DNA of 64,000 bases from a candidate division WOR-3 bacterium (GTDB lineage: Bacteria; Hydrothermota; Tepidihabitantia; Tepidihabitantales; CAIPLT01). Of the stretch, positions 50,517 through 62,235 are shown piece by piece. The stretch spans positions 124,001 through 188,000 of the forward strand of contig JBDRUV010000002.1 in assembly GCA_039801505.1 (NCBI GenBank), given 5' to 3'. The first letter of the stretch is position 1, and each line of letters starts with the position of its first letter. Position numbers and translations under genes: made by a program. The notes beneath the pieces were generated by a model, which worked only from the letters and a program-made list of their open reading frames with translations, was not told where the DNA came from and ran no database searches.

Positions 50517-51524
50517 GTGAAACGTTCGTTTATTCCCTTGGGCGTTATTCAAATTCTAGCGAATTTTTCCCCAACCCTAATTCTAATCTATATCCCGTTA
50601 ATTGCCCAAAACCTTAAGGCACAGCCGTCAGCAATTGGACTTGTGGTGGCAACTTACCACGCCATGATCTTTCTTGCCGGCATTATTTTTGGCCGGTTGG
50701 CTGACATTAAAGGCCGCAAACCTTTTATCCTTTTAGGTTTAGGTTTATCATCACTAGCATTTCTGGCTCATCTTCTTATAAATAACTTGGCTTTACTTTT
50801 TATTGTCCGATCCGTTGCTGGATTTTGTCTGGGCATGTTTCCTTCAGCTCTTATTACCTATGCCTACGAACGGAATAACAGTTTAGGCTTATTTAGTTCG
50901 CTTGGCTCCCTGGGATGGGGGATAGGCTCGGTGGTCGCAGGTATAATTGGAGTATATAAGCGGTTATATTGGCTCGCTGCAGTTGGATTCTTTGTTGCAT
51001 TTATGTTAGCGATAATCTCCCTACCGTCTTCAAAAATTAGACTAAGTCAAAGTTTTTGGGATACCCGAGTAATAAAGAGAAATTGGCGAATTTATTTGAC
51101 CTTTCTTTTACGCCATGTCGGGGCATTTGGAATTTGGGCAATTTTCCCATTGTATCTGGCAGCACTAGGAGCAAGTAAGTTTTGGATTGGGGTTATCTAC
51201 TCAATTAATGCTTTTGGCCAGTTTATATTCATGCCAATGCTTGACCGGTTTTCTAGTAAGAAACTTATTACTTATGGTTTAATATTTTCCGCAACGACTT
51301 TTTTAATTTTTGCATTGTGTAAAAACCACTGGCAAATTTTACCATTTCAAGTATTATTGGCATTTTCTTGGTCCTCACTTTATTTAGGGACCTTAAAATT
51401 TCTTATGGAAAACAACGAGGAACGGGCAACCGCTGTGGGGGTTTTTAATTCCTTAATGAGCCTATCAGGAATTATCGGACCGGTACTCGGTGGTTTAGTT
51501 GGCACTTGGGATATCGACCAGTAA
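50517..51524 (+). CDS. MFS transporter, last segment apparently frameshifted
   Basis: 335 residues as read, with about 11 hydrophobic segments and the MFS loop GRLADIKGRKPFILLG. It starts at GTG 50517, 11 bp after hypB. The frame stops at TAA 51522-51524 after GLVGTWDIDQ. In the -1 frame the sequence continues from 51512 as YRPVMVTASGLTIISLIFFK to a TAA at 51578-51580, exactly the expected final membrane helix. So a single base appears missing near 51510, from a real mutation or an assembly error. The substrate is unknown. Confidence 0.82.
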   Translation: MKRSFIPLGVIQILANFSPTLILIYIPLIAQNLKAQPSAIGLVVATYHAMIFLAGIIFGRLADIKGRKPFILLGLGLSSLAFLAHLLINNLALLFIVRSVAGFCLGMFPSALITYAYERNNSLGLFSSLGSLGWGIGSVVAGIIGVYKRLYWLAAVGFFVAFMLAIISLPSSKIRLSQSFWDTRVIKRNWRIYLTFLLRHVGAFGIWAIFPLYLAALGASKFWIGVIYSINAFGQFIFMPMLDRFSSKKLITYGLIFSATTFLIFALCKNHWQILPFQVLLAFSWSSLYLGTLKFLMENNEERATAVGVFNSLMSLSGIIGPVLGGLVGTWDIDQ

Positions 51525-51594
51525 TGGTTACAGCCTCAGGCCTAACTATTATAAGTCTAATTTTCTTTAAACAAAAATAATCGTTGAGCAGAAA

Positions 51595-52497
51595 TCAATA
51601 GTTAATCCGCTTCAATCCGAGCCTTCGGGCGTATTCGATGACTTCATAGAATTCTTGATCAGTAATTAACCGGTTAAGTTCCGGACAATTATTAGCTTTA
51701 TAGCGAGGTCGGTATTGGGGCATGATATTAATATAAGTGTTTAGCGAGAGTCGCGATGCGACAAAATCTAACACCTGAAACGATGAAGCCAGCCGATTAG
51801 GTAAGACTAAGTGCCTAATAATTAACCCTCGCACCGCAATGCCATTTTTATCAGTGATTAAATCGCCCACTTGTCGATACATTTCTAAAACGACTTTCTG
51901 ACTAATATTCCAATAGTTATTAATACCAGAGTACTTTTGTGCCGTTTCATTTGTACCGTATTTGATATCAGGCATATAAATATCAATTACACCAGATAAG
52001 AGTTTTAAAATCTCTGGATCATCGTAACCTCCGGAGTTATACACGAGTGGCAATTTTAAGCCTCTATCTTTAGCAATCGCTAATGCGCCAAGAATCTGGG
52101 GAATGACATGAGTGGGTGTTACTAAATTAATATTATGACAACCAAGTTCTTGCAGATAAAGCATTATATTGGCTAATTCTTCAAGATTTACTTCTTTACC
52201 TTCACCGAGTTGACTAATTTCGTAGTTCTGACAATAAAGACACTTTAGATTACAATAGCTAAAGAAAATTGTCCCAGAGCCCCTTTTGCCTACTAATTCT
52301 TTTTCTTCGCCGTAATGGGGGCCAAAAGAGGAAATCTTAGGAGCAAATTTGGTTCGGCATTTCCCAGTTTGGCCTTTTAATCGATTGACCCGGCATCGAT
52401 GAGGGCAAAGGGTGCAATTTTCTAAAATCTTGTAAAAAATTTTTGTTAATTGAGCAAGGTCAACATTATAATAGCCTGGATAAAGCAATTCATTCAT
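51595..52497 (-). CDS. Radical SAM protein, PflA-like activase family
   Basis: 300 residues of the pyruvate formate-lyase-activase-like radical SAM group. The SAM/[4Fe-4S] motif is CNLKCLYCQN. An N-terminal cysteine cluster CTLCPHRCRV...GKC precedes it, typical of the AmmeMemoRadiSam-type or PflA-like proteins. The glycyl-radical target, if any, is not in the window. The start follows a weak AGGT site, 12 bp after the dinG-like gene, so the two share a transcript. The exact reaction is not known to me. Confidence 0.83.
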   Translation of the reverse strand: MNELLYPGYYNVDLAQLTKIFYKILENCTLCPHRCRVNRLKGQTGKCRTKFAPKISSFGPHYGEEKELVGKRGSGTIFFSYCNLKCLYCQNYEISQLGEGKEVNLEELANIMLYLQELGCHNINLVTPTHVIPQILGALAIAKDRGLKLPLVYNSGGYDDPEILKLLSGVIDIYMPDIKYGTNETAQKYSGINNYWNISQKVVLEMYRQVGDLITDKNGIAVRGLIIRHLVLPNRLASSFQVLDFVASRLSLNTYINIMPQYRPRYKANNCPELNRLITDQEFYEVIEYARRLGLKRINY

Positions 52498-52509
52498 TAC
52501 CTAACCAGG

Positions 52510-54498
52510 TTATGTCTTTTGAGCAAAAAAATTTTTAATCACATTAATTGTAAATGCCAAAGGAATTCCGGGAGGTAACGAGAGAATAAATTGTTTGCCG
52601 TATTCTTTTGTGACGATTCGTTTATCTAAGACACAAATGACACCCCGATCATTTTTTGACCGAATAAGTCGTCCAAATCCCTGTCGAAACTTTAAGACTG
52701 CATTAGGTAATTGAAAATTGGAAAATGGTTCGATGTTTTGTTCCGAAAGGCGTTCTCGAATACCTTCGAGTCGTGGATCGTCCGGAACGTCAAAAGGGAG
52801 TCGCACAATGATTAAACAACTTAGTGTTTCGCCAGGAAAATCGACACCTTGCCAGAAGGTATGGGTAGCGAATAACACAGAATTAATGTCTTCCTGAAAT
52901 TTATTTACCAATGTATTAGGTGGCTCCTGGCCTTGGACTAGGATAGTAAAATTATTTTTATCAACCAACTCATAGGTCCGATTAATTGCTTCATAGCTAG
53001 TGAAAAGCACCAATGCTCGCCCTTGAGACATTTTAATGATTTTATTAATTGTCTCAGCGATTTGCGGATAAAACTTATCTTCTTCAGTTGGTAGGGGTAG
53101 ATCCATTGGAACTACCAGCAAGGCTTGTTGTCGATAATCGAAAGGCGAACTTAGATACAAAGTTTCAGGTTTACTAAGTCCGAGTCGCGAAGCAACGAAA
53201 TGGAAATTTTTGTTTACAGTGAGGGTCGCTGAAGTTAGAATAAGCCGAGGTATTTTAGCGACAACACCCTCCGTGAATATTCTAGAAATATCGATTAAAG
53301 CGCTATGAAGAGAAATTGTCAGAGCTTTTTTATGAGGAGCCGTTTCGATCCAGTATACAGCATTTCTGTTCTTAAGAGATAAAAATTCGTTAATACTTTT
53401 ACGATAAGTTTCGAGCTTGTTTAGATGACTTTTTAATTCTAAGGCTAAGTCTTCCTTTTCTTTGGGTATTTGCATTGCGAGTTCCAAAAGCGAATTACTT
53501 AATTTGTTCAGAATAACATCAAGTTCATTGTTAATTTTCGGGGGTGTAGTAAGCCGCAATTTAGTTTCATCCGGTGGGATTAGACTAAGTAATTGGGAAA
53601 AAAGTTCGTCGCTAGCCAGTTGAGCTTGATCTAACAGTGAATTTATCGTATTTTTTGTTTGTGGTGAGGCATTCAAATAAACTAACGCCTTGCTTGATTT
53701 TTGAAGATTTTTTATAGAATCTAAGAGATGCGTGATATTTTGGTTAGATATTTCCATGCCAAAATATTTTGCGGCACTTTCTTCCACTCGGTGTGCTTCA
53801 TCAAACACTACGGCAGAGAAACTTGGCAAAATTGCATAGTCGCTAGCGACATTGGCAAAAAACAGTGAATGGTTAGTTACCAGTAATGGCACTGTCGACC
53901 AATTGGCCCGGGCGCGAAAATAATAACAATCTTCGTAGTATTCACAATTTTGATATTTACAAATATCACTATCCCGAACTACTTTTTTAGCGAGTGACCC
54001 TAAACGGAAGGGATAGTCTATGATAATACCCGAGCCGCCTGTCTCAAGCCACTGCTTAAATCGGTTAAGTTCTACTTCTTCAGCCGTATTGTCAAATAAA
54101 CCATATTGAGAAACTTTAACTGTTCGTCGTCGGCAAACATAATTTTCCTGGCCGTAAATTACCGCACAGGTAATTTCGTTTTCGTGTGGGAAAAGTCGCG
54201 TAAAGAGTTTTTTCAGAATCGGAAAATCTTTTTTAAGAATTTGATCCTGGAGTACTTTCGTATAGGTCGTGACAAGAACCTTATTTCCTGTCTCCTTTAT
54301 CCATAAAGCGGCCGCTACTAAATAACTCAAAGTTTTTCCAACACCAGTTCCAGCTTCTACTAATAACACTCCGGAATTTTTAAGGATCTCATATACAGCA
54401 CGCGACATCTCGCGTTGTTCACGTCGGAATTCATAATGAGGAATAATTTCTTTTAACGGACTATTATCTGAAAAGATTTCATTGATATGATTAATCAT
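52510..54498 (-). CDS. dinG: DinG/Rad3-family ATP-dependent DNA helicase
   Basis: 662 residues of the XPD/DinG superfamily 2 helicases, 5'-3' unwinding enzymes for damaged or structured DNA. Walker A is EAGTGVGKTLSYL near residue 50. The DEAH box is VVFDEAHRVEESA near 245. A cysteine group CKYQNCEYYEDC between motifs I and II fits the iron-sulphur cluster. C-terminal motifs (QGVDFPGETL; FRQGFGRLIRS) are intact. There is no exonuclease domain, unlike Gram-positive DinG. No clear promoter was found in the 208 bp upstream. Confidence 0.9.
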   Translation of the reverse strand: MINHINEIFSDNSPLKEIIPHYEFRREQREMSRAVYEILKNSGVLLVEAGTGVGKTLSYLVAAALWIKETGNKVLVTTYTKVLQDQILKKDFPILKKLFTRLFPHENEITCAVIYGQENYVCRRRTVKVSQYGLFDNTAEEVELNRFKQWLETGGSGIIIDYPFRLGSLAKKVVRDSDICKYQNCEYYEDCYYFRARANWSTVPLLVTNHSLFFANVASDYAILPSFSAVVFDEAHRVEESAAKYFGMEISNQNITHLLDSIKNLQKSSKALVYLNASPQTKNTINSLLDQAQLASDELFSQLLSLIPPDETKLRLTTPPKINNELDVILNKLSNSLLELAMQIPKEKEDLALELKSHLNKLETYRKSINEFLSLKNRNAVYWIETAPHKKALTISLHSALIDISRIFTEGVVAKIPRLILTSATLTVNKNFHFVASRLGLSKPETLYLSSPFDYRQQALLVVPMDLPLPTEEDKFYPQIAETINKIIKMSQGRALVLFTSYEAINRTYELVDKNNFTILVQGQEPPNTLVNKFQEDINSVLFATHTFWQGVDFPGETLSCLIIVRLPFDVPDDPRLEGIRERLSEQNIEPFSNFQLPNAVLKFRQGFGRLIRSKNDRGVICVLDKRIVTKEYGKQFILSLPPGIPLAFTINVIKNFFAQKT

Positions 54499-54669
54499 TC
54501 ACAATTATTCGTAAAATTTCTATTGTTTTCGATATTTGAATATATTCCAGTATGTTAATTGCCGTCGGCTAATAATATTTCAGCCCCCGTTAATCGTTAC
54601 GTCATCGTATATATAACAACATATCATAAATAATTACCAAAGTCAATAAGACCGCTAACATAATTACAG

Positions 54670-54698
54670 TTGACATAGCTTATAAAATTTTATATACT
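54670..54698 (+). promoter_or_regulatory. Promoter of the ABC transporter operon, leaderless
   Basis: TTGACA, 17-bp spacer, TATACT at 54693-54698. The predicted start is 54705, two bases before ATG 54707. A TTG at 54698 in the same frame lies within the -10 box. Confidence 0.82.
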
Positions 54699-54706
54699 TG
54701 ATTCTA

Positions 54707-55648
54707 ATGCCAAAAGCAATCTATACGGAGAATTTAACCAAAATTTATCGGAGTGGCTTCAGGTTGGAGCGGATAAAAGCCATTGAAAATTTGAATTTAG
54801 AGGTCGAAGCCCAAGAAATTTACGGATTTTTAGGGCCAAATGGGGCTGGTAAGACCACGACAATAAAAATTTTGGTTGGCTTAGCCCAACCGAGTTCTGG
54901 CCGAGCAGTTGTTTTAGGTAAACCAGCCGGGGACCTCAGGACCAAAAAATTAATTGGATTTCTACCAGAGTCGCCTTATTTTTATGAGTACTTAAATGCC
55001 TACGAGTACTTAACTTTTTGTGCCCAGCTTTCTGGGGTTGAAAAAGAAAAGATTAAAAGACAAGTCGACAGAATGTTGGAGCTAGTCCGTTTAGATAAGT
55101 TTGCCAAAATGCCGATTCGGGGATACTCCCGAGGTATGCTACAAAGATTAGGTATTGCCCAAGCCCTAATTGGTGATCCAGAACTAGTAATTTTAGACGA
55201 ACCAATGGGCGGCCTTGATCCAATTGGCCGGCGAGAGTTTCGGGACATTATCTTAAACCTCAAGGCCCAAGGTAAGACCATATTTTTTTCTACACACATC
55301 TTAGCCGATGTGGAACTCATCTGTTCGCGGGTGGGGATCATCTTAAATGGGCGGTTGATTAATTCTGGCCGGTTAGACGAGATTCTGCTATCCGAAATTG
55401 AAGGTTTTGAACTAATTGTAAAAGGGTTGGCACCGAAGATGGTTAAAGTCGTGGAACGATTTGCCAGCAAAGTAATTGCTAGTGCTGAAGAGACTTATTT
55501 AGAAATTGTCAATGAGGCTGATCTCGAACGGGTTTTAGCAATTGTGCGTGAAGTTGGTGGCAAATTGATATCTCTCCAGCCTAAAAAGAAAACCTTAGAA
55601 GATCATTTCATTAACCAAATTGCTAAAGAGCGCCTTAAAGCAATATGA
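54707..55648 (+). CDS. ABC transporter ATP-binding protein
   Basis: 313 residues of the ABC-2/CcmA-NatA type. Walker A is GPNGAGKTTT, the Q-loop is FLPES, the signature is YSRGMLQRLG and Walker B is LVILDEPMGGLDP, with the H-loop STH. A C-terminal ~90-residue extension (DRRT-type, like drug and lipid exporters) follows. The start is set by the promoter. Its stop overlaps the ATG of the permease gene, so subunits are coupled. An exporter function is likely; the substrate is unknown. Confidence 0.93.
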   Translation: MPKAIYTENLTKIYRSGFRLERIKAIENLNLEVEAQEIYGFLGPNGAGKTTTIKILVGLAQPSSGRAVVLGKPAGDLRTKKLIGFLPESPYFYEYLNAYEYLTFCAQLSGVEKEKIKRQVDRMLELVRLDKFAKMPIRGYSRGMLQRLGIAQALIGDPELVILDEPMGGLDPIGRREFRDIILNLKAQGKTIFFSTHILADVELICSRVGIILNGRLINSGRLDEILLSEIEGFELIVKGLAPKMVKVVERFASKVIASAEETYLEIVNEADLERVLAIVREVGGKLISLQPKKKTLEDHFINQIAKERLKAI

Positions 55649-56406
55649 AGTTAAACGCCATAGCTATCAATACCTTTCGAGAGGCGGTTCGTGATAAGGT
55701 TTTTATTGCTATTATTATTTTTAGTGTCATTACCATGCTGGGGGCGCGGGTAATTAAGCCCCTTACATTAGGTGAAGAGGCTAAAATCATAAAAGACATT
55801 GGACTAAATAGTATAACCTTTTTCTCAGTATTAATTGCGATTTTGGTGGGTGGCCGATTAGTTTATAAAGAAATTGAAAAACGCACGATTTATTTGATCC
55901 TTTCTCGTCCAATCTCGAAGACTACTTTTATTATTGGTAAATACTTAGGATTGCTCTTAGTATTGTTTGACAGTGTTCTAATCATGACCGGGGTATTTTA
56001 TCTCTTCCTACTTTTCTTGCGCATTCCGGCAAATTACATTTTGGTCTGGGCGATTATTTTAACTTTTTTTGAACTGGCGATAATCACGGCCGTAGCAATT
56101 TTTTTCTCAACCTTTGCTACCCCAATCACCAGTTCAATCTTTACCTTTGCCATTTATTTTATCGGCCATCTAACTCCGGATCTAAAAAATCTAGCCCGCA
56201 TTGCCAAATCGCCAATAGTAAGCCTTATTTCTGATGTGCTCTATTATCTTTTGCCCAATTTAGCGAACTTTAATATTAAAGCCCAAGTTGTTCATAATAT
56301 GATTTTGGACTATCGAGTGACAGCATTGACAATTCTATACGGGATTGTGTATTCTGGATTTATTATCTTTCTGTCCTGCTTAATTTTCCGCAAAAAAGAC
56401 TTCTAA
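55645..56406 (+). CDS. ABC-2-type permease
   Basis: 253 residues with six predicted membrane helices. The N-terminal NTFREAVRDKVFIAIIIFSV pattern is typical of NatB/ABC-2 permeases that pair with the upstream ATPase. It overlaps that gene by 4 bp (ATGA). The third gene of the operon begins 10 bp downstream behind a GGAG site. Confidence 0.9.
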   Translation: MKLNAIAINTFREAVRDKVFIAIIIFSVITMLGARVIKPLTLGEEAKIIKDIGLNSITFFSVLIAILVGGRLVYKEIEKRTIYLILSRPISKTTFIIGKYLGLLLVLFDSVLIMTGVFYLFLLFLRIPANYILVWAIILTFFELAIITAVAIFFSTFATPITSSIFTFAIYFIGHLTPDLKNLARIAKSPIVSLISDVLYYLLPNLANFNIKAQVVHNMILDYRVTALTILYGIVYSGFIIFLSCLIFRKKDF

Positions 56407-56416
56407 GATAGGAGAG

Positions 56417-57139
56417 ATGACACCGGGCATAAAAAACTCTTCTGGCGTAGCTCTAAAAATAATCGGTTGGCGACGCATTCTGATTATTGTAATAATTCTC
56501 ATTAGCCTCTTAGGTATTTGGAATCTTCAAACCTACCTGGATATAAGTCGTAAAACTCTGTTAAGTGAACGGTTAATGGAAGAGTTAAGCTATTTTCCCT
56601 CAGGCAAATTCTTAAAGCCGGTGCTCATTGAATATCAAATGCTGATGGCCGATCTGGTTTATCTGCGGGCCATTCAATATTATGCCCACCATCTACTGAC
56701 CGACCGTAAGTATATCTGGCTTGATCATATTTTTGATGTCTTACTGAACTTGGATCCACATTTTATTGGTGCCTTTGATTTTGGTTCCATTGTTTTAGCC
56801 TGGGATGCTCGTCAAATTAACGAAGCCCGAAAACTCTTGCTTACGGCCTTAACTCATAATCCGACCAATTGGAAATTAGCCTTCAATTTGGCTTTTATTG
56901 AGTATATGCTTACCAAAGACTATCGAACCGCCGGATATTATTTTGAAATTGCTTCGAATTTACCCGAAACCTGGACAATAACCAAACGATGGGCAGCATT
57001 TTCCTTTGCGCGTGGCGGTGCCACTGATTTAGCGATTGAGGTCTGGCTGTCGATATATTACACAACCGAAAACCAGAAACTAAAGGATCTGGCCCGCCGG
57101 GAACTAGAGCGGTTAGGTTATAAAATTCCCCAAGAGTAG
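56417..57139 (+). CDS. Membrane-anchored TPR-like protein, unknown function
   Basis: 240 residues with one N-terminal membrane helix (ILIIVIILISLLGIWNLQTY), then a soluble helical region with TPR-like motifs (HFIGAFDFGSIVLAWDARQI; NWKLAFNLAFIEYML; TAGYYFEIASNLPE). No catalytic residues are evident. Its place as third gene of the ABC operon suggests an accessory scaffold for the exporter. GGAGAG precedes the ATG. Confidence 0.75.
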   Translation: MTPGIKNSSGVALKIIGWRRILIIVIILISLLGIWNLQTYLDISRKTLLSERLMEELSYFPSGKFLKPVLIEYQMLMADLVYLRAIQYYAHHLLTDRKYIWLDHIFDVLLNLDPHFIGAFDFGSIVLAWDARQINEARKLLLTALTHNPTNWKLAFNLAFIEYMLTKDYRTAGYYFEIASNLPETWTITKRWAAFSFARGGATDLAIEVWLSIYYTTENQKLKDLARRELERLGYKIPQE

Positions 57140-57190
57140 GATAACTTTATCCCTAAGGCTTGATAATTTAAAAACATCTGCGCGAAGTTA

Positions 57191-57235
57191 TTACCACCCC
57201 GGGTGTAAGACCGTGGGGGAGACCGTGTACCCCCA
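57191..57235 (+). repeat. GC-rich palindromic element, copy 7 (diverged)
   Basis: GACCGTGGGGGAGACCGTGT with TACCCCC after it matches the GACCGT...GGGGACCGTA core order of the other copies. The arms are rearranged (CCACCCCGGGTG before the core). It is the least conserved of the clear copies and lies upstream of the pilB promoter. Confidence 0.55.
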
Positions 57236-57266
57236 TAAAAATCTATACTGAGCGTAAAAATTTTTC

Positions 57267-57296
57267 TTGACAAACCTAAGAATTTTTAGGTATCAT
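57267..57296 (+). promoter_or_regulatory. Promoter of pilB-pilC
   Basis: TTGACA, 18-bp spacer, TATCAT. The predicted start is about 57303, leaving a 14-nt leader that contains an AAGGG ribosome-binding site. Confidence 0.8.
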
Positions 57297-57316
57297 AACC
57301 TAAAGGGTCTCAAATT

Positions 57317-58906
57317 ATGATAGAAAAAGATAAAGTAACCGACAATAATGCGGAAATCGCTTACGAGCGGCAATACGGTGTACCGTTTGTCGATCTGACC
57401 CAATTTAAGCTGGATCCAGAACTTTTAAGTCTCTTTCCAGAAGAATTTCTCCGAGATCATCGGGTTTGTCCACTTTTTCGAGCTGGCAATACTCTCGCTG
57501 TGGCAATGGTCGATCCCAATGATATTGTGACAATTGACGAGTTACGCCGCCAAACCGGATTAGAAATTGAACCGATGGTCTGTCGGGAGACAGATTTACT
57601 GCAGGTTATTAATCAGTATTTTGGTAGTCGGGCCACATCCTCGGATGAAGAAATTACACCCGAAGAGCCCGAGGTAACCACTATTGAACCGGATGCTGGG
57701 CCCGAAACTAGTGCCGAGCTTGATGCCTCACCGCGGGTGCTTGAAGAGTTGGCATCCGAAGCCCCGGTGGTTCGGTATGTTAACCAGTTACTAATGAAGG
57801 CCGTGCGAGAACGGGCGTCGGATATCCATATTGAGCCAACGCGTGATGGTCTGAATATACGATTTCGCATTGATGGTGTGTTACATCCGGTCGCATCACC
57901 TAAAAAGGCGCTACAGCTGGGAATAATTTCTCGTATTAAAATTATGTCCCGTATGAATATTGCAGAAAAGCGTCTACCTCAGGATGGTCGATATGGTGCA
58001 ATTATTGATGGCCGTGAGATTGATTTCCGGGTATCAACATTCCCAACGACCTATGGTGAAACCGTGGTGATGCGAATTTTGGACCGGGTTCGGTTGCTCT
58101 CCCTGGCCGAATTAGGGTTTTCTAAACGCGACTTAGAAATTACTAAATCGATGATCGCCAAACCTCATGGAGTAATAATTATTTCTGGACCCACTGGAAG
58201 CGGTAAGACCACGACCTTATATGCGATTTTACAAGAAATTCGCAGTTCTGAGAAATCAATCATTACAATTGAAGACCCGGTAGAATATGACATCGAAAAC
58301 ATTTCCCAGTCACAGGTAAATCTTAAGGCAGGCTATACTTATTTGGTTGGTTTAAGGCATATTTTGCGGCAAGACCCGGATGTGATAATGATCGGGGAGG
58401 TTCGTGACGGCGAGACTGCCCAGGTTGCGATTCGGGCAGCGTTGACCGGTCAGTTAGTATTTACCTCGCTTCATGCCAATGATGCCCCAGGAACGATTAC
58501 CCGTCTGATTGATATGGGGGTTGAGCCGTTTTTGGTGGCGTCAGCCGTAGAAGGAGCCATTGCCCAACGATTAGTGCGTAGGATTTGTCCCAAGTGCAAA
58601 GAACCCTATACTCCCCCGGCAAAGGTAATGATGGAATTAGATCTACCAGCTGACGCTAAGTTCTATAAAGGAAAGGGCTGTAGCTATTGTCGCTACACCG
58701 GGTATTCTGGTCGAATTGGCATCTTTGAGGTATTACGCAATAACGACGAGATTCGAGAATTAATTATGAGCCGCCCAACAACTAGTGCTTTACGTAATTT
58801 AGCGCGCAAACATGGCATGCGTACCCTATGGGAAGATGGTATCGAGAAAGCAATGCAAGGAATAACCACAATTGATGAAGTAATGCGAGAAAGTGAAAAG
58901 TATTAG
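57317..58906 (+). CDS. pilB: Type IV pilus/type II secretion assembly ATPase (PilB/GspE)
   Basis: 529 residues. The N-terminal MshEN-like domain (residues ~1-110) is followed by an acidic linker (EEPEVTTIEPDAGPETSAEL) and the hexameric ATPase. Walker A is ISGPTGSGKTTTLYA, the Asp box is ITIEDPVEYD, Walker B is DPDVIMIGEVRD, the His box is TSLHANDA, and the zinc site is CPKCKEPY...CSYC. All are complete. It powers pilus extension or pseudopilus-driven secretion at the inner membrane. The pilC platform gene follows, but pilins, pilT and pilD are not in the window. Confidence 0.92.
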   Translation: MIEKDKVTDNNAEIAYERQYGVPFVDLTQFKLDPELLSLFPEEFLRDHRVCPLFRAGNTLAVAMVDPNDIVTIDELRRQTGLEIEPMVCRETDLLQVINQYFGSRATSSDEEITPEEPEVTTIEPDAGPETSAELDASPRVLEELASEAPVVRYVNQLLMKAVRERASDIHIEPTRDGLNIRFRIDGVLHPVASPKKALQLGIISRIKIMSRMNIAEKRLPQDGRYGAIIDGREIDFRVSTFPTTYGETVVMRILDRVRLLSLAELGFSKRDLEITKSMIAKPHGVIIISGPTGSGKTTTLYAILQEIRSSEKSIITIEDPVEYDIENISQSQVNLKAGYTYLVGLRHILRQDPDVIMIGEVRDGETAQVAIRAALTGQLVFTSLHANDAPGTITRLIDMGVEPFLVASAVEGAIAQRLVRRICPKCKEPYTPPAKVMMELDLPADAKFYKGKGCSYCRYTGYSGRIGIFEVLRNNDEIRELIMSRPTTSALRNLARKHGMRTLWEDGIEKAMQGITTIDEVMRESEKY

Positions 58907-58932
58907 CCAGCATAATAAAAGAATTTAACGAG

Positions 58933-60162
58933 ATGCCATTATATCGATATAAAGTCCGAAACAAAGATGGTATAATTTTAACTGGCACCTTAGAAGGTGC
59001 CGATCTGGTTAGTGTAATTGAACGACTTGATAGCTTGGGGTATATTCCAATTTCGGTTAAAGAAGAAAAGTTTCGTGGTCCGAAAGCCGGCGGTTTTAAA
59101 ATTAGTATACCGTTTTTAAAACCCCGAGTAAAGCTAAACGACTTGATCATATTCACGCGTCAATTTGTTACCCTTCATAAGGCCGGTCTCCCTTTGTTAA
59201 ATGCTATTAACGCCTTACAAGCTCAAACCCGCAGTAAGGCCTTAGCTGAGGCCCTTGATGATATTCGCAAAGACTTGATGGGCGGAATATCGCTTTCTAG
59301 TGCCCTTTCTAAACATCCCCATATTTTCAATGAACTTTATGTAAATTCAGTATGGGCCGGAGAAACCGGTGGTGTATTAGATGAAATTCTAGACCGGGTT
59401 GCTGATTTACTCGAACACGAACGACGACTACGTTCGGATATTCTATCAGCCCTTCGGTATCCGATGTTTGTCGTCGTAGTATTTTTTATAGCAATTTTTG
59501 TATTAGCTACCCTTGTTTTACCGAAACTGATCTCAGTGATTGTGAACATAGGCGGGAACATTCCAACCCCCACCAAGATTTTAATTGCTGTGACCAATAT
59601 TCTACAAAATTATTGGGCTCTTGGTGTGTTAGGAATTGCATTTGCTATAGGAATATTTTTGTTCTTTATCCGGACCCCGGCTGGAAAATTGTGGTGGGAC
59701 CAATTTAAGTTAAAATTACCAATATATGGCGACTTGACTTATAAGATCACTTTAAGCCGTTTTGCCAGAATGTTTGAGACCCTAGATCGTACTGGACTGC
59801 CAATTCTGCGATCACTTAATTTGGTAAGTAAGACAGTGAATAACTCTTTTTTCCAAAAAAAGATCGAAGGGGTTATGGAGGGAGTTAGAAGGGGACGAGG
59901 ACTCAGTGCCCCGATGCGGGAAGCTGGGGTGTTTCCACCTATGGTTGTGCAAATGGTTGCCACAGGCGAAGAATCTGGTTCATTAGATGATATGTTAAGA
60001 CAAATTTCTGATTTCTATGATAAAGAAGTTGAGATTGCTGTGAAGAATTTGACTTCCTTGATTGAACCAATCTTGATTATGATTCTGGGGGCTGGTGCCG
60101 TATTTGTAATCCTGGCGGTAATACTACCTTATATGCAGATCCTACAGCAACTAGCCCGCTAA
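58933..60162 (+). CDS. pilC: Type IV pilus/type II secretion platform protein (PilC/GspF)
   Basis: 409 residues with the two tandem GspF cytoplasmic domains (FTRQFVTLHKAGLPLLNAIN and LSRFARMFETLDRTGLPIL) and about three membrane segments (FVVVVFFIAIFVLATLVLP; LGVLGIAFAIGIFLFFI; LIMILGAGAVFVILAVIL). It sits in the inner membrane, where it is turned by PilB. It starts 26 bp after pilB and ends 4 bp from the convergent gyrB end. Confidence 0.93.
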   Translation: MPLYRYKVRNKDGIILTGTLEGADLVSVIERLDSLGYIPISVKEEKFRGPKAGGFKISIPFLKPRVKLNDLIIFTRQFVTLHKAGLPLLNAINALQAQTRSKALAEALDDIRKDLMGGISLSSALSKHPHIFNELYVNSVWAGETGGVLDEILDRVADLLEHERRLRSDILSALRYPMFVVVVFFIAIFVLATLVLPKLISVIVNIGGNIPTPTKILIAVTNILQNYWALGVLGIAFAIGIFLFFIRTPAGKLWWDQFKLKLPIYGDLTYKITLSRFARMFETLDRTGLPILRSLNLVSKTVNNSFFQKKIEGVMEGVRRGRGLSAPMREAGVFPPMVVQMVATGEESGSLDDMLRQISDFYDKEVEIAVKNLTSLIEPILIMILGAGAVFVILAVILPYMQILQQLAR

Positions 60163-60166
60163 TAAA

Positions 60167-62094
<1,928 letters not shown>

Positions 62095-62197
62095 GATTTT
62101 TAATGTTATAATGAAAAGCGTATTTTGTGGATAATCCTTTAATTGTCAACGTCTTATCGAAATTGAGTCAGTTGGTTTAAAATTATTTTTTTATCTC

Positions 62198-62226
62198 TTG
62201 ACTTTACAAATATCCCTTATTACTAT
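62198..62226 (+). promoter_or_regulatory. Promoter of methylmalonyl-CoA mutase, leaderless
   Basis: TTGACT, 17-bp spacer, TACTAT at 62221-62226. The predicted start is 62233, three bases before a GTG start codon. Confidence 0.75.
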
Positions 62227-62235
62227 TTATCTGTT

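Noticed and set aside
54499-54706. A promoter for the dinG-like gene in the upstream gap
   Set aside because: Several AT-rich hexamers occur, including GAATATATTC, but no -35/-10 pair with correct spacing was convincing on the minus strand.
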